Origin: Anthracocystis setariae | Taxonomy: Eukaryota; Basidiomycota; Ustilaginomycetes; Ustilaginales; Ustilaginaceae | Assembly: GCA_928724745.1 (NCBI GenBank) | Contig: CAKMXJ010000015.1 | Coordinates: 1 to 64,000 of the forward strand | Direction of reading: 5' to 3' | Length of the DNA stretch: 64,000 nucleotides | Shown: positions 1 to 9,719 of the stretch, piece by piece | Layout of the letters: each line of letters begins with the position of its first letter | Position numbering within the stretch: the first letter of the stretch is position 1 | Notes under the pieces: generated by a model | Databases searched by the model: none | What the model was told of the DNA's origin: nothing | The model's input: only the letters and a program-made list of their open reading frames with translations | Position numbers and translations under genes: made by a program

Positions 1-1263
1 CCTAACCACCAGATGCTGCTCCTCTGTCCTGCTGCCGTGATAGTGGAGGGCCTCACCGTCCAAGGCAAGGTGTGCAAGTAGAGCAAGGACATTGCCCCAC
101 ATGTCAGCACGCTTCTTGATGGTGGGAGGCTGGAGGTTGTAGGGCTCAGACGGCTCGTCACTGTAGGCACGGAATGTCTGCTGCATGTAGCGGCCCGAGT
201 CCATAAAGGCCTGCATCCAATGCAGAGCAAAGGCTTTGGTCATTCTAGCCAGCCAGTGAACAAAGTCACTGTGAGCGCCGGGCCAGCTTGACGTGTCTGT
301 GCCCAAGGCGCCAATGGCAGTCAGCGGCTTTCCTGCCCAGTAGGAGCGCCACTTGAGCTGCTTGGCCCAGGGACCAATAATGCTGGTGCGCATGGAGGTG
401 TCCACAACAGGGTTGAGCAGACCTGCATCACGGAGAGCATCTTGATCCTGCTGGATGAATGCAGCAGCCTTGGCTTTGATGGCATTGTCCAGCTGGCGTG
501 CATCCAAGTTGGGGTTGAGGATGGCTTGTGGAGGCGTGGGGTCCAGCTCCTTGTCCTGCACATAGATGTAGCGCTTGTTCTTGCCATGCTCCTGGATGAC
601 CTGCAGCAGGACAGGGTGCGTAGACCTGGCTTTGACCTTCAGGTCTGCATGTTTATCCTTGAGGTGAGCATACATGGCATTCCTGGCAAAGATGGCATAG
701 GAGCAGTGGTTGCACTGGTAACCGTCTGTGACCACCGGCAGCTCCTTGATCTTGGGCACAGGCAGCTGATCTTGGTCCACAGTGACGTCCTTGGGAAGCG
801 GCAGGTCAAGCTGATCAAGCATGGCCTGGATAGCGCGGCGTGAAGCGTCACCAAGAGGCTGGTGATGGAAACGCTGCAGGTGAGCAGTAACATCTTTGAA
901 CAAGGGTGTCAGCGGGACTCCAAGAGTACAGCCAATGCGCGTGCAGACAAGCAACTGCGGGTGATTGACCAAGCGGAGATAGAAGCGGCCAAAGTCAGCG
1001 CCTTGGGCAGCAGCAGCTGCACGGCTGTCAGCAGCTGCAATGTCAGGAACAGCAGCAGCATTGGCGGCCAGCTGGTTTGCAGCAGGTAAGACAGGACTGT
1101 GTTGGAGAAAGACACATGTATCAGAAACACGCTAATTGCTGGTGATGCGTGGGGACAGGACACAAAAAGCTTACGTTTCAAGCAAGGGAATTTCCACTGA
1201 CTTGTTGTCAAGTGCTGCGCTGATGTTGCCGTCAACTTGGCTGTTGTTGGCAGGAGGCGGTTG
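1..1263 (-). CDS. OrsD-like C2H2 zinc-finger protein, 3' part runs off the left edge
   Basis: Read on the minus strand, an open frame runs without a stop from 1096 to the window edge. It joins an upstream exon (about 1263-1175) across a 78-nt GTAAGC..CAG intron (1174-1097, phase 2). The translation has two zinc-finger-like motifs: one around 957-860 (C-x4-C with a late H-x4-H, reading LLVCTRIGC and HLQRFHH) and a clear C2H2 at about 720-645 (YQCNHC then MYAHLKDKH). Two such fingers, with the second preceded by VTDGY, are typical of the fungal OrsD / DUF3505 family, named after a gene in the Aspergillus orsellinic acid cluster but common as dispersed copies in basidiomycetes. The function is unknown. 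No ATG is visible in the upstream exon (a stop lies at 1264-1266), so the 5' end is either further spliced or lost. The family call is from memory of the motif pattern. Confidence 0.6.
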
Positions 1264-1877
1264 TTACAGGCGGCGGAACTGAGGCGGCGGAAAACTCAAG
1301 TTCCGGCCGCCTTCGGTGCAAGCGCGGCTTAGAGACTCTTGTTCGGCCGCCCTCACATTGGGCAAGACACGGTAAGCTGCCTGAAGTGTAGCGCATTTAG
1401 CATTAACGATGGCCACGGGCGATGAAGTCAGTGCAGTGGAGAAACACCTTCTCGGCCGCTCTCGATGTAAGCGCGGCCCAGAGCGTCTCTCTCAGCCGCG
1501 TTGCCTCATACGGATCAGATCGCGGCCGTTCGACTCCGCAGAGACGCCGGATCGCAACGAGACTATCTCAAGGTGATCAACAGTCAAGGGACACCATATC
1601 CGGCGCTCTCAGAGGCCTGGAGGTGATCAGCTGGTGGTATCACGGTCAGCTCAAGCGCACATGCAGGCCGTGCAGCTAGACAATAGGCTAGCACCGGACC
1701 AGCCGTGCCATAGGGGATGCGAGCGGTCTTACTTAAGGTCTCCTCGTCTGGCTCGTAGTGGATGAGCTCCTCATCCACTCTACTTCTTACAACACAGTCT
1801 CTAAGCTCAGTATAGCTTCTTAACGTCGTCTTCACGATCATTCAGTTTCTAGTTCAGTAAGTTGCAATACAAGTAGC
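1264..1877. other. Spacer between the OrsD-like gene and the retrotransposon
   Basis: No gene is supported here. Two diverged copies of a roughly 50-bp GC-rich unit (about 1307-1356 and 1453-1500) share CGGCCGC, AAGCGCGGC and GAG blocks. A 9-bp perfect inverted repeat (GTGGATGAG / CTCATCCAC) sits at 1759-1779. The stretch just before 1878 is the left flank of the retroelement. Confidence 0.5.
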
Positions 1878-2236
1878 TGTTATGCTCCTGGGGTCTGGGA
1901 ACCTCGGAACGTGGCGGTGCGTCTGTATCGAGGCCAGGGGCGTGGTACCGGGTGTTGTTCCCGGGATCGTTGCCTAGATAGCGGAGCGGGTGAGCGGGAG
2001 ATCGGGAGAAGGTCTGATATTTCCACCTACTAGAGTGAGTAAGCTAAAATACAATCAACGTCCTGTCGTGAGTGTGGCGGGATCATTTTGTGAGATTATG
2101 TGGCCACCCGGATATCCCCCGGAAGATGCCGCAGTCTGTCCCGATCCTCGATCCGGGACTTCATCGGGGGGAACTACCCCCCTCAATGTTAATACTGAAA
2201 CCAAACACTAACTCTCCCGATATCCCAATCATAACA
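1878..2236 (-). repeat. 3' LTR of the gypsy element
   Basis: This 359-bp copy starts TGTTATG and ends CATAACA, matching 9720-10078 except for about 10 substitutions. It lies downstream of pol in the direction of the element's transcription. Its copy of the proposed primer segment carries one substitution (CAATCAACG instead of CAATCGACG). Confidence 0.95.
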
Positions 2237-2238
2237 TT

Positions 2239-2250
2239 ACCCCCCCCCCC
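2239..2250 (-). other. Polypurine tract
   Basis: On the minus strand a run of 11 G followed by TAA directly precedes the TGTTATG end of the 3' LTR. This is where the plus-strand-priming polypurine tract of an LTR retrotransposon is expected. Confidence 0.7.
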
Positions 2251-2436
2251 GGGAAGGCCGACGTCCTCGTGGCCTATTTGGTTCTCCCGGGTCTTAAGCT
2301 CCACCCGGGAGGTTCCCGGACCCACCACGCGCGGTCCGCGCTGAGAACAAAGGAGTCAGGAACGGACGCTTTGTGTGCCTGGCGGGGCGTGCGCGGCGGA
2401 GCGTGCGCAGCGGGCTGAGCGCTAACTTCTCTTTTG

Positions 2437-2444
2437 TATATAAG
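2437..2444 (+). promoter_or_regulatory. TATA box of the antisense gene
   Basis: TATATAAG lies 83 nt upstream of the ATG at 2527, on the strand opposite to gag-pol. The spacing fits a TATA-driven start near 2470 and a short leader. The motif lies inside the element but outside the LTR, so it would act as an internal promoter. Confidence 0.65.
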
Positions 2445-2526
2445 ACTCGTCTCGCTCCCGTTCCTGGTTCCTTCTTTCCTCCCACAACCCCTCGTTCTGC
2501 AACTCGGAACATATTCTTTTGACAAC

Positions 2527-4443
2527 ATGCGTAGTAAGTATAGTTCCGGGACCCGGGCTACGAGAGTGAGGCCGGTGACTGACATCTTTGCCTTCCCGTT
2601 TAATACAGCAACACGATCCTCCACCCGGCGAGGTGGCCCCGACGGTGAGGTAGCGGGAGGTTCTGCCCCCGCCCCCGAACAACTGGCTGTGGACGAGTCC
2701 CGGGGTGCTAATGCCCCGGAGGTTGTGGACGAGTCCCGGGGCGTGAGTGCCCCGGAGGGTGTGGATGAGTCGGGCCACTATGTGGCCCAAGAGGGAGACG
2801 TAGTCTCCCTGTACGCGGATGAGTCCCCCGTGCTCCCGCGCGGGGAAGCTGGCCCCGAATTGGTCCCGGGTGCCAGTGGTGTGGACGAGTCCCCGGTACA
2901 GGCTTCGGCCTCGTGCCGGGATGATGGGCAGCAGGCTCCCGGGCTCCCGGGCAGCGAAGCCAGCGGCGTGGTGGTTCCCTCCAGCGGGACAACCCCCGGG
3001 TCTTTGGTCGCGGCCACCCCGGCTCCCGGGGCAGGTGTACCGATCGGGGATCCTGGTAGGCTGGCGGCGCTTGTCCGGGAGGTTCGAGCACGGGGTACCC
3101 CTCCCGCTTCCGAGGGGTACGGGCATTGTTGGTCTTGCGCCAACAGCAAAAAGAAGCCCCACCCGCAGTGCTCCCTGGGCTATGCGCACCGGGACGTTGG
3201 GGGTCCGGAGGACCCCCGGGACGGTCAGCATGCCGCGTGTGAGCGTTGCCACGCCGCGGGGTATCCCTGCGACTGGCAGGGGCGCGTCCCGGACATCACG
3301 GGACGCCAGGAGGGCGGCTTCCTTATGGAAGCCTATCTTGTCCTCCGGGCCCGGGGTCAACGTCCTAACCCCGGGATGCCCTTCACGTCGTTCTCCGCGG
3401 CGGACCTCCCGGAGTACCTGGCGGCCGAGTACGCCCCTGCGCGTGCTCGGTACGAGGCCCGTCGGCAGGCCAAGGCGGGGAGTCGTCCCCGGGCTCCCGA
3501 GTCTCCCGCTGGGGCGTCTTCCAGTGCTGGCGGCAGTGCCCCGGGTTCCCGGCCCCCTCGGGGTCAAAGGGGGTGGAAGCAAACCACCCTCATCCCCGAT
3601 GCTCCCTTGGCCCTGCGCCAAGTTTGTCCCTTCGATGCTCCGGGGGACCAACATATGGCCGGGGCCCGGGAGGCGGCCTCCCACGCGGCGGGAGTGATCG
3701 CCGCGCTGGTACAGGTCCTTCGCCGGACCGCTGCCGTGGGGGCGGAGCGACGTCTCTCCTGGTCGTACCGGGACGAGAATATCCTCCGCTACGTGGAGGG
3801 GGTGAGTCATGCCTTCGGAGGCATCACTCAGGAGCTTGGCATCCCGCCTCCTCCCCCGCCCCCGGTAGTGCCTCCCGCTGCTCCCGCCCCCGTCCCTGCT
3901 CCCGCTCCCGCCCCCACTCGCGCGGCGGCGCCCCCAAGGCGCAACGCCGAAGCTGGGCCGTCCCGGATCCGGGGACCCCCCTCCCCGGGATATGCCCCGG
4001 CGACCCCGGAGGTGGCGCGTGCTAAGAGGCAGCGCCCCGGGACGCCTACGCGGGAGCGAACTTCCCGTGCGAGTGGCTCCCGTTCCCAAACGGGAGGAAA
4101 GCGCCCTCCTCAGACGGGGGGTAAGCGCCTCCCGGGGAGCTTCCAAACGGGCGGGAAGCGTCTCCCGGTGGGCGGACTTCGCCCTCCCTCTCCCGAACCG
4201 GAGAGGCGTGCCCAGCGCCGCCGAGCTCAGGCGGTGGTGCGGGACATGCGGGCCCCGATCCGTGCCCGCCGTCGGGAGAGTTCCCGGGAAGACTCCCGGG
4301 GTGAGTCCCGCGACGAGGAGTCCTCGGGGGCGGAGGACCGAAGCCGGGAGTCCGGGGAGGACTCCGACGAGGATGTGGTGATGGTGGACTCGGACGTATA
4401 CGAGTCCCGTCCCTGCACCCCTCCACGTCGGGGGCGTCGATAG
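2527..4443 (+). CDS. Antisense extra gene of the retrotransposon, six-cysteine zinc-cluster-like protein
   Basis: This open frame of 638 codons lies between the pol 3' end and the 3' LTR and is transcribed opposite to gag-pol. The start is the ATG at 2527; the frame is open a little further up, but the TATA box at 2437 would leave that part untranscribed. Residues ~201-248 hold six cysteines spaced C-x2-C-x10-C-x22-C-x2-C-x6-C; the second half matches the C-x2-C-x6-C of fungal Zn2Cys6 clusters, though the spacing of the first half is unusual. Residues ~40-140 contain repeats around DESRG/DESP, residues ~440-480 are Pro/Ala-rich, and the C-terminus is Arg/Ser/Glu-rich and ends acidic. I do not recognise the protein. 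A nucleic-acid-binding or regulatory role is only a guess. The opposite strand is also open across this region, probably because of strong CCC/GGG codon bias. Confidence 0.7.
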   Translation: MRSKYSSGTRATRVRPVTDIFAFPFNTATRSSTRRGGPDGEVAGGSAPAPEQLAVDESRGANAPEVVDESRGVSAPEGVDESGHYVAQEGDVVSLYADESPVLPRGEAGPELVPGASGVDESPVQASASCRDDGQQAPGLPGSEASGVVVPSSGTTPGSLVAATPAPGAGVPIGDPGRLAALVREVRARGTPPASEGYGHCWSCANSKKKPHPQCSLGYAHRDVGGPEDPRDGQHAACERCHAAGYPCDWQGRVPDITGRQEGGFLMEAYLVLRARGQRPNPGMPFTSFSAADLPEYLAAEYAPARARYEARRQAKAGSRPRAPESPAGASSSAGGSAPGSRPPRGQRGWKQTTLIPDAPLALRQVCPFDAPGDQHMAGAREAASHAAGVIAALVQVLRRTAAVGAERRLSWSYRDENILRYVEGVSHAFGGITQELGIPPPPPPPVVPPAAPAPVPAPAPAPTRAAAPPRRNAEAGPSRIRGPPSPGYAPATPEVARAKRQRPGTPTRERTSRASGSRSQTGGKRPPQTGGKRLPGSFQTGGKRLPVGGLRPPSPEPERRAQRRRAQAVVRDMRAPIRARRRESSREDSRGESRDEESSGAEDRSRESGEDSDEDVVMVDSDVYESRPCTPPRRGRR

Positions 4444-4494
4444 GCCCCCGGGAACTGTGTCATGTCGTGTGTCCGGGATCATTAGGATCCCGGG

Positions 4495-4552
4495 AATAAA
4501 ATTATGTTTGCCGTGAATTCCCGCGTGTTGAGGGTGTGTGTGTGTGTGTGTG
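4495..4552 (+). terminator. Poly(A) signal and GT-rich element for the antisense gene
   Basis: AATAAA at 4495-4500 lies about 50 nt after the stop codon of the antisense gene, followed by a GT repeat at about 4534-4552 in the position of a downstream GU-rich element. Together with the TATA box at 2437 it makes a self-contained transcription unit. The rest of 4444-4794 shows no further gene. Confidence 0.6.
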
Positions 4553-4794
4553 AGTGAGGATGAGAGTGTGGGTGTGTGTGTGCGTGCGTCGATGAGCCTT
4601 CTGTCCCCTGGGCGTGGTGACCGGGTCGAGGGGACACCCGGAGCACACTGAGTTTGGCGGGACGCCTGACTCCCGACAACTGTCCCGCGTCCCGGATCGG
4701 GCTGGTGCGTCCTCCGTTCCCTGGCTGCTGCTTCCCAAGGTGACCGCGCCGGCCGCTCCCGCGCTAGAGTTTGAGGGGCGGGGGCAGTCGGGAG

Positions 4795-7700
4795 TCAGCA
4801 GTCCCGGGAGCTAGCTTGGCTCCCGGACTGCCGCTGATGGAATTCCTGGAGCAACTCCTGGCTATTCTCTAAGTGAGCCGCTGGCTCCCACGTAGGTTGG
4901 GTGTAGCCTGCCCACTTCACCCGGTACTGCCGCCCCCGACGTGTCTCTCGGGAAGCCAAAATATCTTCCACTTCGAAGTCCTGTCGGTCGTCCTCCAGGC
5001 GCCGGGACGTCGGGGCGTGCTCGGAGGGTCGGGTGTCCGGGGAGTGCGGTTCCAGGAGGCTGACGTGAAACACCGGGTGGATTTTCCAGGCGGGCGGGAG
5101 GTCCAACTTGTAGGCCCGGGGGCCCACCGCCTTGAGAACCCGGAACGGCCCCGCTAACAGGTTCCCTAACTTCCGGGACGGTCGATCTTGACGGAGATGT
5201 CGGGTGCGGAGTAGCACCATGTCACCCCCGGAAAAAGACCGGTCCATCCTGGAGCGGTTTGCGTATTTGGACATCAGGGTGGCAGCGTGGTTAATGTTGG
5301 CCCGGCAGTGTTGGAGGAGTCCCCGGAAAGCCGAATCGGAGGGCGGTATACCGCCCGGGGAAAGGGCTGGTGACCCGGGGAGGGTTTTCGGGGTGAATCC
5401 AAACAGGGGTAGGGTGGCCGGTAGCCCGGTTGTAGCTGACACTCTATTGTTTAGCGTAAGTTGGGCGTACGGTAGCCAGGACGCCCAGTCGTCCTGCTGG
5501 TAGTTGACATAGAATCGGAGGAAAACCTCTAGATTTTGATTAACACGCTCGGTTTGGCCATCTGTTTGCGGGTGATAGGCTGTGGAGAGGGCCGGAGTGG
5601 TCCCGAGGGCTGTTAGGATATCCTTCCACAGGGACGCTACAAACGTGCGCCCCCGGTCTGACACGATGGTGTCCGGGAGTCCAAAATAGGCAAAGACGCG
5701 GGAGAACAGCATGTGGGCGAGATCTTTGGCCGTATCGGACTTCCGGGCCGGGAGGAAAAGGGAGTACTTGGTGAGACGATCGACGACGACGAGGATGGAG
5801 TCGAACGTGAGGCCACCGACCCGGGAAACCGGGAGACCCTCAATATGGTCCATGGTGATGGTCCCGAACGGCCGGGTCGGGGCGTCGAGCGGGAGCAGCA
5901 GTCCGTAAGGCTTATGCCGGGGCGCTTTAGCGCGCTTACAGGCTCCACAGGTCCGAACGTACTCCGTGACATCGTGCTTGAAATTGGGCCAGGAGTGGTG
6001 GCGGCGGACCAGTTCCAGGGTAGCGGCCACTCCCGGGTGTCCCGCCGTCGGGTGGTCGTGATAGCGCTCTAGGATTCGTTTCACTTCGGCGGGGGACGCG
6101 GGACTGGTCGGGAGAGGGTCGGGGCCCGGGGCTACGTCCGATATCCGGTGCGCAGCCGGTGTTCGTTGTTCCGCCAGCCCGAGATCTTGGAACAGGTAAG
6201 GGGGTAGGAGGACCGCGACGTTAGAGGGGTCATGCTGATGATTGGTGGTGGTGGTGTTGGGATGACCATCGGAGCGCCGGGACAGAGCGTCTGGGCGGGT
6301 TGCCTGGGTCCCGGGTCGGTACGTAATGGTAAACGTGAACTCCCCGAGAGCCATGCTCCACCGGGCCTGCCGCCTGTTAAGTTGCCGTTTCGTTTGGAAA
6401 TATTGGAGGGCCTGGTGGTCGGTGAGCACCTCAAACGGCTCCTGGAGCCCGTGGAGGTAATGTCTCCATTCTTGCAACGCGTCTACGATCGCTAGGAGTT
6501 CTTTATCGTGGATTTCGTAATTATGCTCTGCGGGTTGCATCTTTCGCGACCAATAGGCTACCGGATGGAGCCGGTGGGTCGAGGGCCGGGGTACAGCCTC
6601 GGGGTCGGTCCCCGGGGCGGCGTACCACTGTGAGAGTACGGCAGCCACGACGTAATCGCTAGCGTCTGTTTCGATCACGGTGAGCCGGGAGGGGTCGAAG
6701 TGTTGTAGGATTGGGGCGGTAGTGAAGGCTTCTTTGAGTCGGATGAAAGCCTCCCGCTCCCGGGGCTCCAGGTTGATCTTACCGGAGGCCTTGTTCTTGA
6801 GCCGATCGGTGAGCGGGGACGCCACCCGGGAGTAGTGCCGGATGAAGCGGCGATAGAAGTTGGCAAACCCTAAGAAGACCTGGATGTCCCGGATGGTGAC
6901 TGGTTCTGGCCAGGACGTCACCGCGTCCACCTTACCGGGGTCCATGCTGATCCCCCCGGGACTGACCCGGTACCCGAGGAACTCGACAGACGAGGTCCCG
7001 AAGTCACATTTTTCCGGGGCACAGTACAGCTTGTGGTCTCGGAGGCGTCTCAACACCTCCCGGACGTGAGAGGTGTGTTCTGCGGGGTCAACCGAGAATA
7101 TGAGGATATCATCCAAATACACTATTACGGTGACATCCAAGAGGTCGTGGAGAACGTGGTTCATGAGACGCTGGAAAGTGGACGGGGCGTTACATAGTCC
7201 AAAGGGCATAACTAAGTATTCGTAGCTCCCGTACCTGGTCCGGAAGGCTGTTTTCCATTCGTCGCCCTCCGCGATGCGGACAAGATTGTAGGCCCCCTTA
7301 AGATCCAATTTTGTGTAAATCTTAGCCCGGGAGAGGCAGTCCAGGTGCTCGGAGATCAGGGGAATCGGATACTTGTCCTTGACGGTGATGCTGTTGAGGG
7401 CCCGGTAGTCAACGCAAAGGCGGAGTTTGCCATCTTTCTTCGGGACGAAGATGATAGGGGCGGCTGCCGGGCTCTTGGACGGCCGGATGAACCCTATCTC
7501 AAGCATCTTATCAAGATAGGTCTTAAGTTCCTCCATTTCTCTCCCGGAGAGGGAGTATAGTGCGCCATGTGGGATCTGGGCTCCGGGGAGGAGGTTAATC
7601 TGGTGGTCGTGAGGCCGGCAAGGCGGGAGCACGTCGGCGTTAACCTCATTGAACACGTCCAAGAAGTCCCGGTACTCTTCCGGGAGGCCTGGGGCCCGGG

Positions 7701-9672
7701 GTGGCCCCAAAGAGCTGGGGTGGATAGCAAAACAATCCTCCCCCGGGGCGGGTTCCTGGCTATTGGTAAGCAGCGGAGGGCCGGTAGGCTGAACAGAGGT
7801 GGTGGCGTAACCCCCTCCTCCCGGGAGCGGGAAGTGCATGGTTTGGGTTTGATAATTGAGTACCGGTTCGGTCTTCTCAATCCAATCCATTCCTAGGATG
7901 ATATCATAATCGGAGATGCGGGGTGCGACATAGAATGGATGATTCGGGGTAACCGGGACTCCCGCGAGGCTGACCGTTGCCCGGAGGGTGTGGGTGATGT
8001 CCTCTGAATGGGAATCGAAGGTTGCCGTGCGCACCGGGGCCCGGAGGGCCTCCGGGACGCCCACCTCCCGATCCAGCATGGCCCTGTCCACAAAAGACGC
8101 GGTGGCGCCCCCGTCAATGAGGGCCCGGGCACGGCACCCGGCCAGCGTGACCCAGCACTCATACACCGGGATGCTGGGGTGTCGGTGTACTCGGATGGTG
8201 TCCCCGCTGATCACCGGCTCGGCGGGGGGGATGAGGGCCGCTACATGGCTCCTGAGATCCACGAGTCCCGGGTCCTGGCAAAGTTGGGCGATGTTGGCCC
8301 TCACCGGGAGGGACTGAGGGTGGTCGGTGGACTCGGGGTCCCACTCCGGGTCATAGGAAAGGACGGAGCGGTCATCGGGTAGGTCATCCTCGCCGTTGAT
8401 AGGTGTGGCTTCGTCCTCCCCGGACCACCGGGTCTCCGGGACGTCCGGGACCAGGGGTTGGACCAAAAGCTCGCCGTTGGCGGGGTCTAGGATAGCCACG
8501 TTGGCCCGGAGGGGCCAAGTCTGGGCGGCCTTGGGGCAGTCCCGGACTGCGTGAGGGCCCCCGCACCCGTAGCAGAGGTTGTTTTCCCGACGGTACTTGC
8601 GGACCTCGTCGGGAAGCTCCCGGCTGGCCAGCCTGGGGCGGGGCGGATCACCCCGCTTGTTGGGGGTCTCCCGACGGGGTACCGTCGGATTGGGTGGGCG
8701 ACCGCCCCGAAGTTCGGGGCGGCGTTCCGGGCGACCCGGGGTGTCCGAGTGACCCGGGGTCACCAAGCCGATTTCGTACATTCGCTGCTCTGTTCGGATA
8801 GCGGTGTCAATGTACTCGTGCAGGTCGTAGGTCTCCACGTGGAGGAGCTTCTGCCGGAGGCTCTCCCGGAGGCTAAGCTGGAAGGTCGTCAGCAATTGCT
8901 GATTGTCGGTAGCGTTAGCCTTAGTGGCTAGGGCCAAGAACTCGGCAGCGTGAGCGCTAACGCTTCCCGATTGACGCAGCCGCTGGAGCTTGACCCGGGC
9001 GGTGTGTCCCGGGTTAGGATCCCCGTAGGTGCGGCGAAGATCGGCGCAGAACGTGTCCCATTTGTGGAACAGGTTGATTTCCGGGCGGGCCTGGCGCAGG
9101 TTGCGGAGCCGCTCCCGGGGTACACCCGAGATATGGGCTAGGGCCCATAAGACACGGCGGGGGTTGGAGGGGAAGCGTGCCGGGTTAAGATTGAAATGGA
9201 GGGTGCATTGTTCGATGAAGGCCTCCAGCTCGTCGCGCTTACCGTCCCAGGAGGGGGCGGCAACGCTAACTTCCGGGGTCTTGACCCGGGAGGAATAGTC
9301 CTCCGTAAGGTCCCAGTTGGGAGCCACGACGGGAGCTCCCGGGGGCACCGGCTGGGGATTGGCCCCGCGCTCGCCCATCAGGCGAGTAGCGCGGGCGTAC
9401 CTTTCCTCCGAGGTCTCGCGTTCCGGAGAAGGGTCTCCCGGGTGCTCCATGGGCGGGAGGCCCGGTTCTGCCGGGGTCGGGACGGCGGGGTCGGGGGCTC
9501 GGCCGCTGTTGAGCAGCCGGATCTGGTCGGCGAGTCCTCCGACCAGGGCGGTTAGGTTCTGCACGGCGGCAACTAGTCCCTGGACGGGGTCGACTCCCAA
9601 GTCGGGGGTAGGGCTGCCCGAACCCGTAACAGAGTCCGGGGAGCCGGGACGATGCTGGCTACGGGTTTGCAT
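4795..9672 (-). CDS. Gag-Pol polyprotein of a Ty3/gypsy chromovirus
   Basis: One intact frame of 1625 codons. Domains in order: Gag capsid-like region (~150-300); CCHC-type knuckle CYGCGG..H....C (~366); aspartic protease with LIDGGAT (~517; the usual DSG is DGG here); reverse transcriptase with YLDD (~851); RNase H with TDAS (~1000); integrase with an HHCC zinc site (HDHPTAGH..., ~1204) and D, D, E catalytic residues in TMDHIEG, VSDRG and QTERVN (~1274, 1337, 1374); a GPF-type module; and a C-terminal chromodomain beginning FEVEDIL (~1567). All expected catalytic residues are visible and no frameshift breaks the frame, so the copy may be competent. Gag and Pol are fused as in Tf1, with no -1 frameshift. 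Chromodomains of this class steer integration to modified chromatin in known chromoviruses. Confidence 0.96.
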   Translation of the reverse strand: MQTRSQHRPGSPDSVTGSGSPTPDLGVDPVQGLVAAVQNLTALVGGLADQIRLLNSGRAPDPAVPTPAEPGLPPMEHPGDPSPERETSEERYARATRLMGERGANPQPVPPGAPVVAPNWDLTEDYSSRVKTPEVSVAAPSWDGKRDELEAFIEQCTLHFNLNPARFPSNPRRVLWALAHISGVPRERLRNLRQARPEINLFHKWDTFCADLRRTYGDPNPGHTARVKLQRLRQSGSVSAHAAEFLALATKANATDNQQLLTTFQLSLRESLRQKLLHVETYDLHEYIDTAIRTEQRMYEIGLVTPGHSDTPGRPERRPELRGGRPPNPTVPRRETPNKRGDPPRPRLASRELPDEVRKYRRENNLCYGCGGPHAVRDCPKAAQTWPLRANVAILDPANGELLVQPLVPDVPETRWSGEDEATPINGEDDLPDDRSVLSYDPEWDPESTDHPQSLPVRANIAQLCQDPGLVDLRSHVAALIPPAEPVISGDTIRVHRHPSIPVYECWVTLAGCRARALIDGGATASFVDRAMLDREVGVPEALRAPVRTATFDSHSEDITHTLRATVSLAGVPVTPNHPFYVAPRISDYDIILGMDWIEKTEPVLNYQTQTMHFPLPGGGGYATTSVQPTGPPLLTNSQEPAPGEDCFAIHPSSLGPPRAPGLPEEYRDFLDVFNEVNADVLPPCRPHDHQINLLPGAQIPHGALYSLSGREMEELKTYLDKMLEIGFIRPSKSPAAAPIIFVPKKDGKLRLCVDYRALNSITVKDKYPIPLISEHLDCLSRAKIYTKLDLKGAYNLVRIAEGDEWKTAFRTRYGSYEYLVMPFGLCNAPSTFQRLMNHVLHDLLDVTVIVYLDDILIFSVDPAEHTSHVREVLRRLRDHKLYCAPEKCDFGTSSVEFLGYRVSPGGISMDPGKVDAVTSWPEPVTIRDIQVFLGFANFYRRFIRHYSRVASPLTDRLKNKASGKINLEPREREAFIRLKEAFTTAPILQHFDPSRLTVIETDASDYVVAAVLSQWYAAPGTDPEAVPRPSTHRLHPVAYWSRKMQPAEHNYEIHDKELLAIVDALQEWRHYLHGLQEPFEVLTDHQALQYFQTKRQLNRRQARWSMALGEFTFTITYRPGTQATRPDALSRRSDGHPNTTTTNHQHDPSNVAVLLPPYLFQDLGLAEQRTPAAHRISDVAPGPDPLPTSPASPAEVKRILERYHDHPTAGHPGVAATLELVRRHHSWPNFKHDVTEYVRTCGACKRAKAPRHKPYGLLLPLDAPTRPFGTITMDHIEGLPVSRVGGLTFDSILVVVDRLTKYSLFLPARKSDTAKDLAHMLFSRVFAYFGLPDTIVSDRGRTFVASLWKDILTALGTTPALSTAYHPQTDGQTERVNQNLEVFLRFYVNYQQDDWASWLPYAQLTLNNRVSATTGLPATLPLFGFTPKTLPGSPALSPGGIPPSDSAFRGLLQHCRANINHAATLMSKYANRSRMDRSFSGGDMVLLRTRHLRQDRPSRKLGNLLAGPFRVLKAVGPRAYKLDLPPAWKIHPVFHVSLLEPHSPDTRPSEHAPTSRRLEDDRQDFEVEDILASRETRRGRQYRVKWAGYTQPTWEPAAHLENSQELLQEFHQRQSGSQASSRDC

Positions 9673-9708
9673 GGTAGCTGGAGTCTCCGCGTTGACGGCA
9701 ACGGGGAG

Positions 9709-9718
9709 GTCGATTGTA
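9709..9718 (-). other. Candidate self-priming primer-binding site (Tf1-like)
   Basis: Just inside the 5' LTR, with a 1-nt gap, the minus strand reads TACAATCGAC. Its exact 10-nt complement (GTCGATTGTA) occurs in the 5' LTR at 9901-9892, where an RNA 5' end could lie. In Tf1-type elements the 5' end of the mRNA folds back on such a site and primes reverse transcription instead of a tRNA. The match is seen in the sequence; the mechanism is inferred. Confidence 0.65.
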
Positions 9719-9719
9719 A

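Noticed and set aside
1584..1841. 85-codon minus-strand frame near the left LTR
   Set aside because: It has an ATG and reads smoothly, but is short, ends quickly and has no domain or connection to the OrsD-like exons that I can support.
2422..4482. 686-codon minus-strand frame opposite the antisense gene
   Set aside because: It mirrors the plus-strand gene, is Arg/Gly/Pro-rich without motifs, and the plus strand has the TATA box, ATG and poly(A) signal. Kept only as a sign of codon bias.
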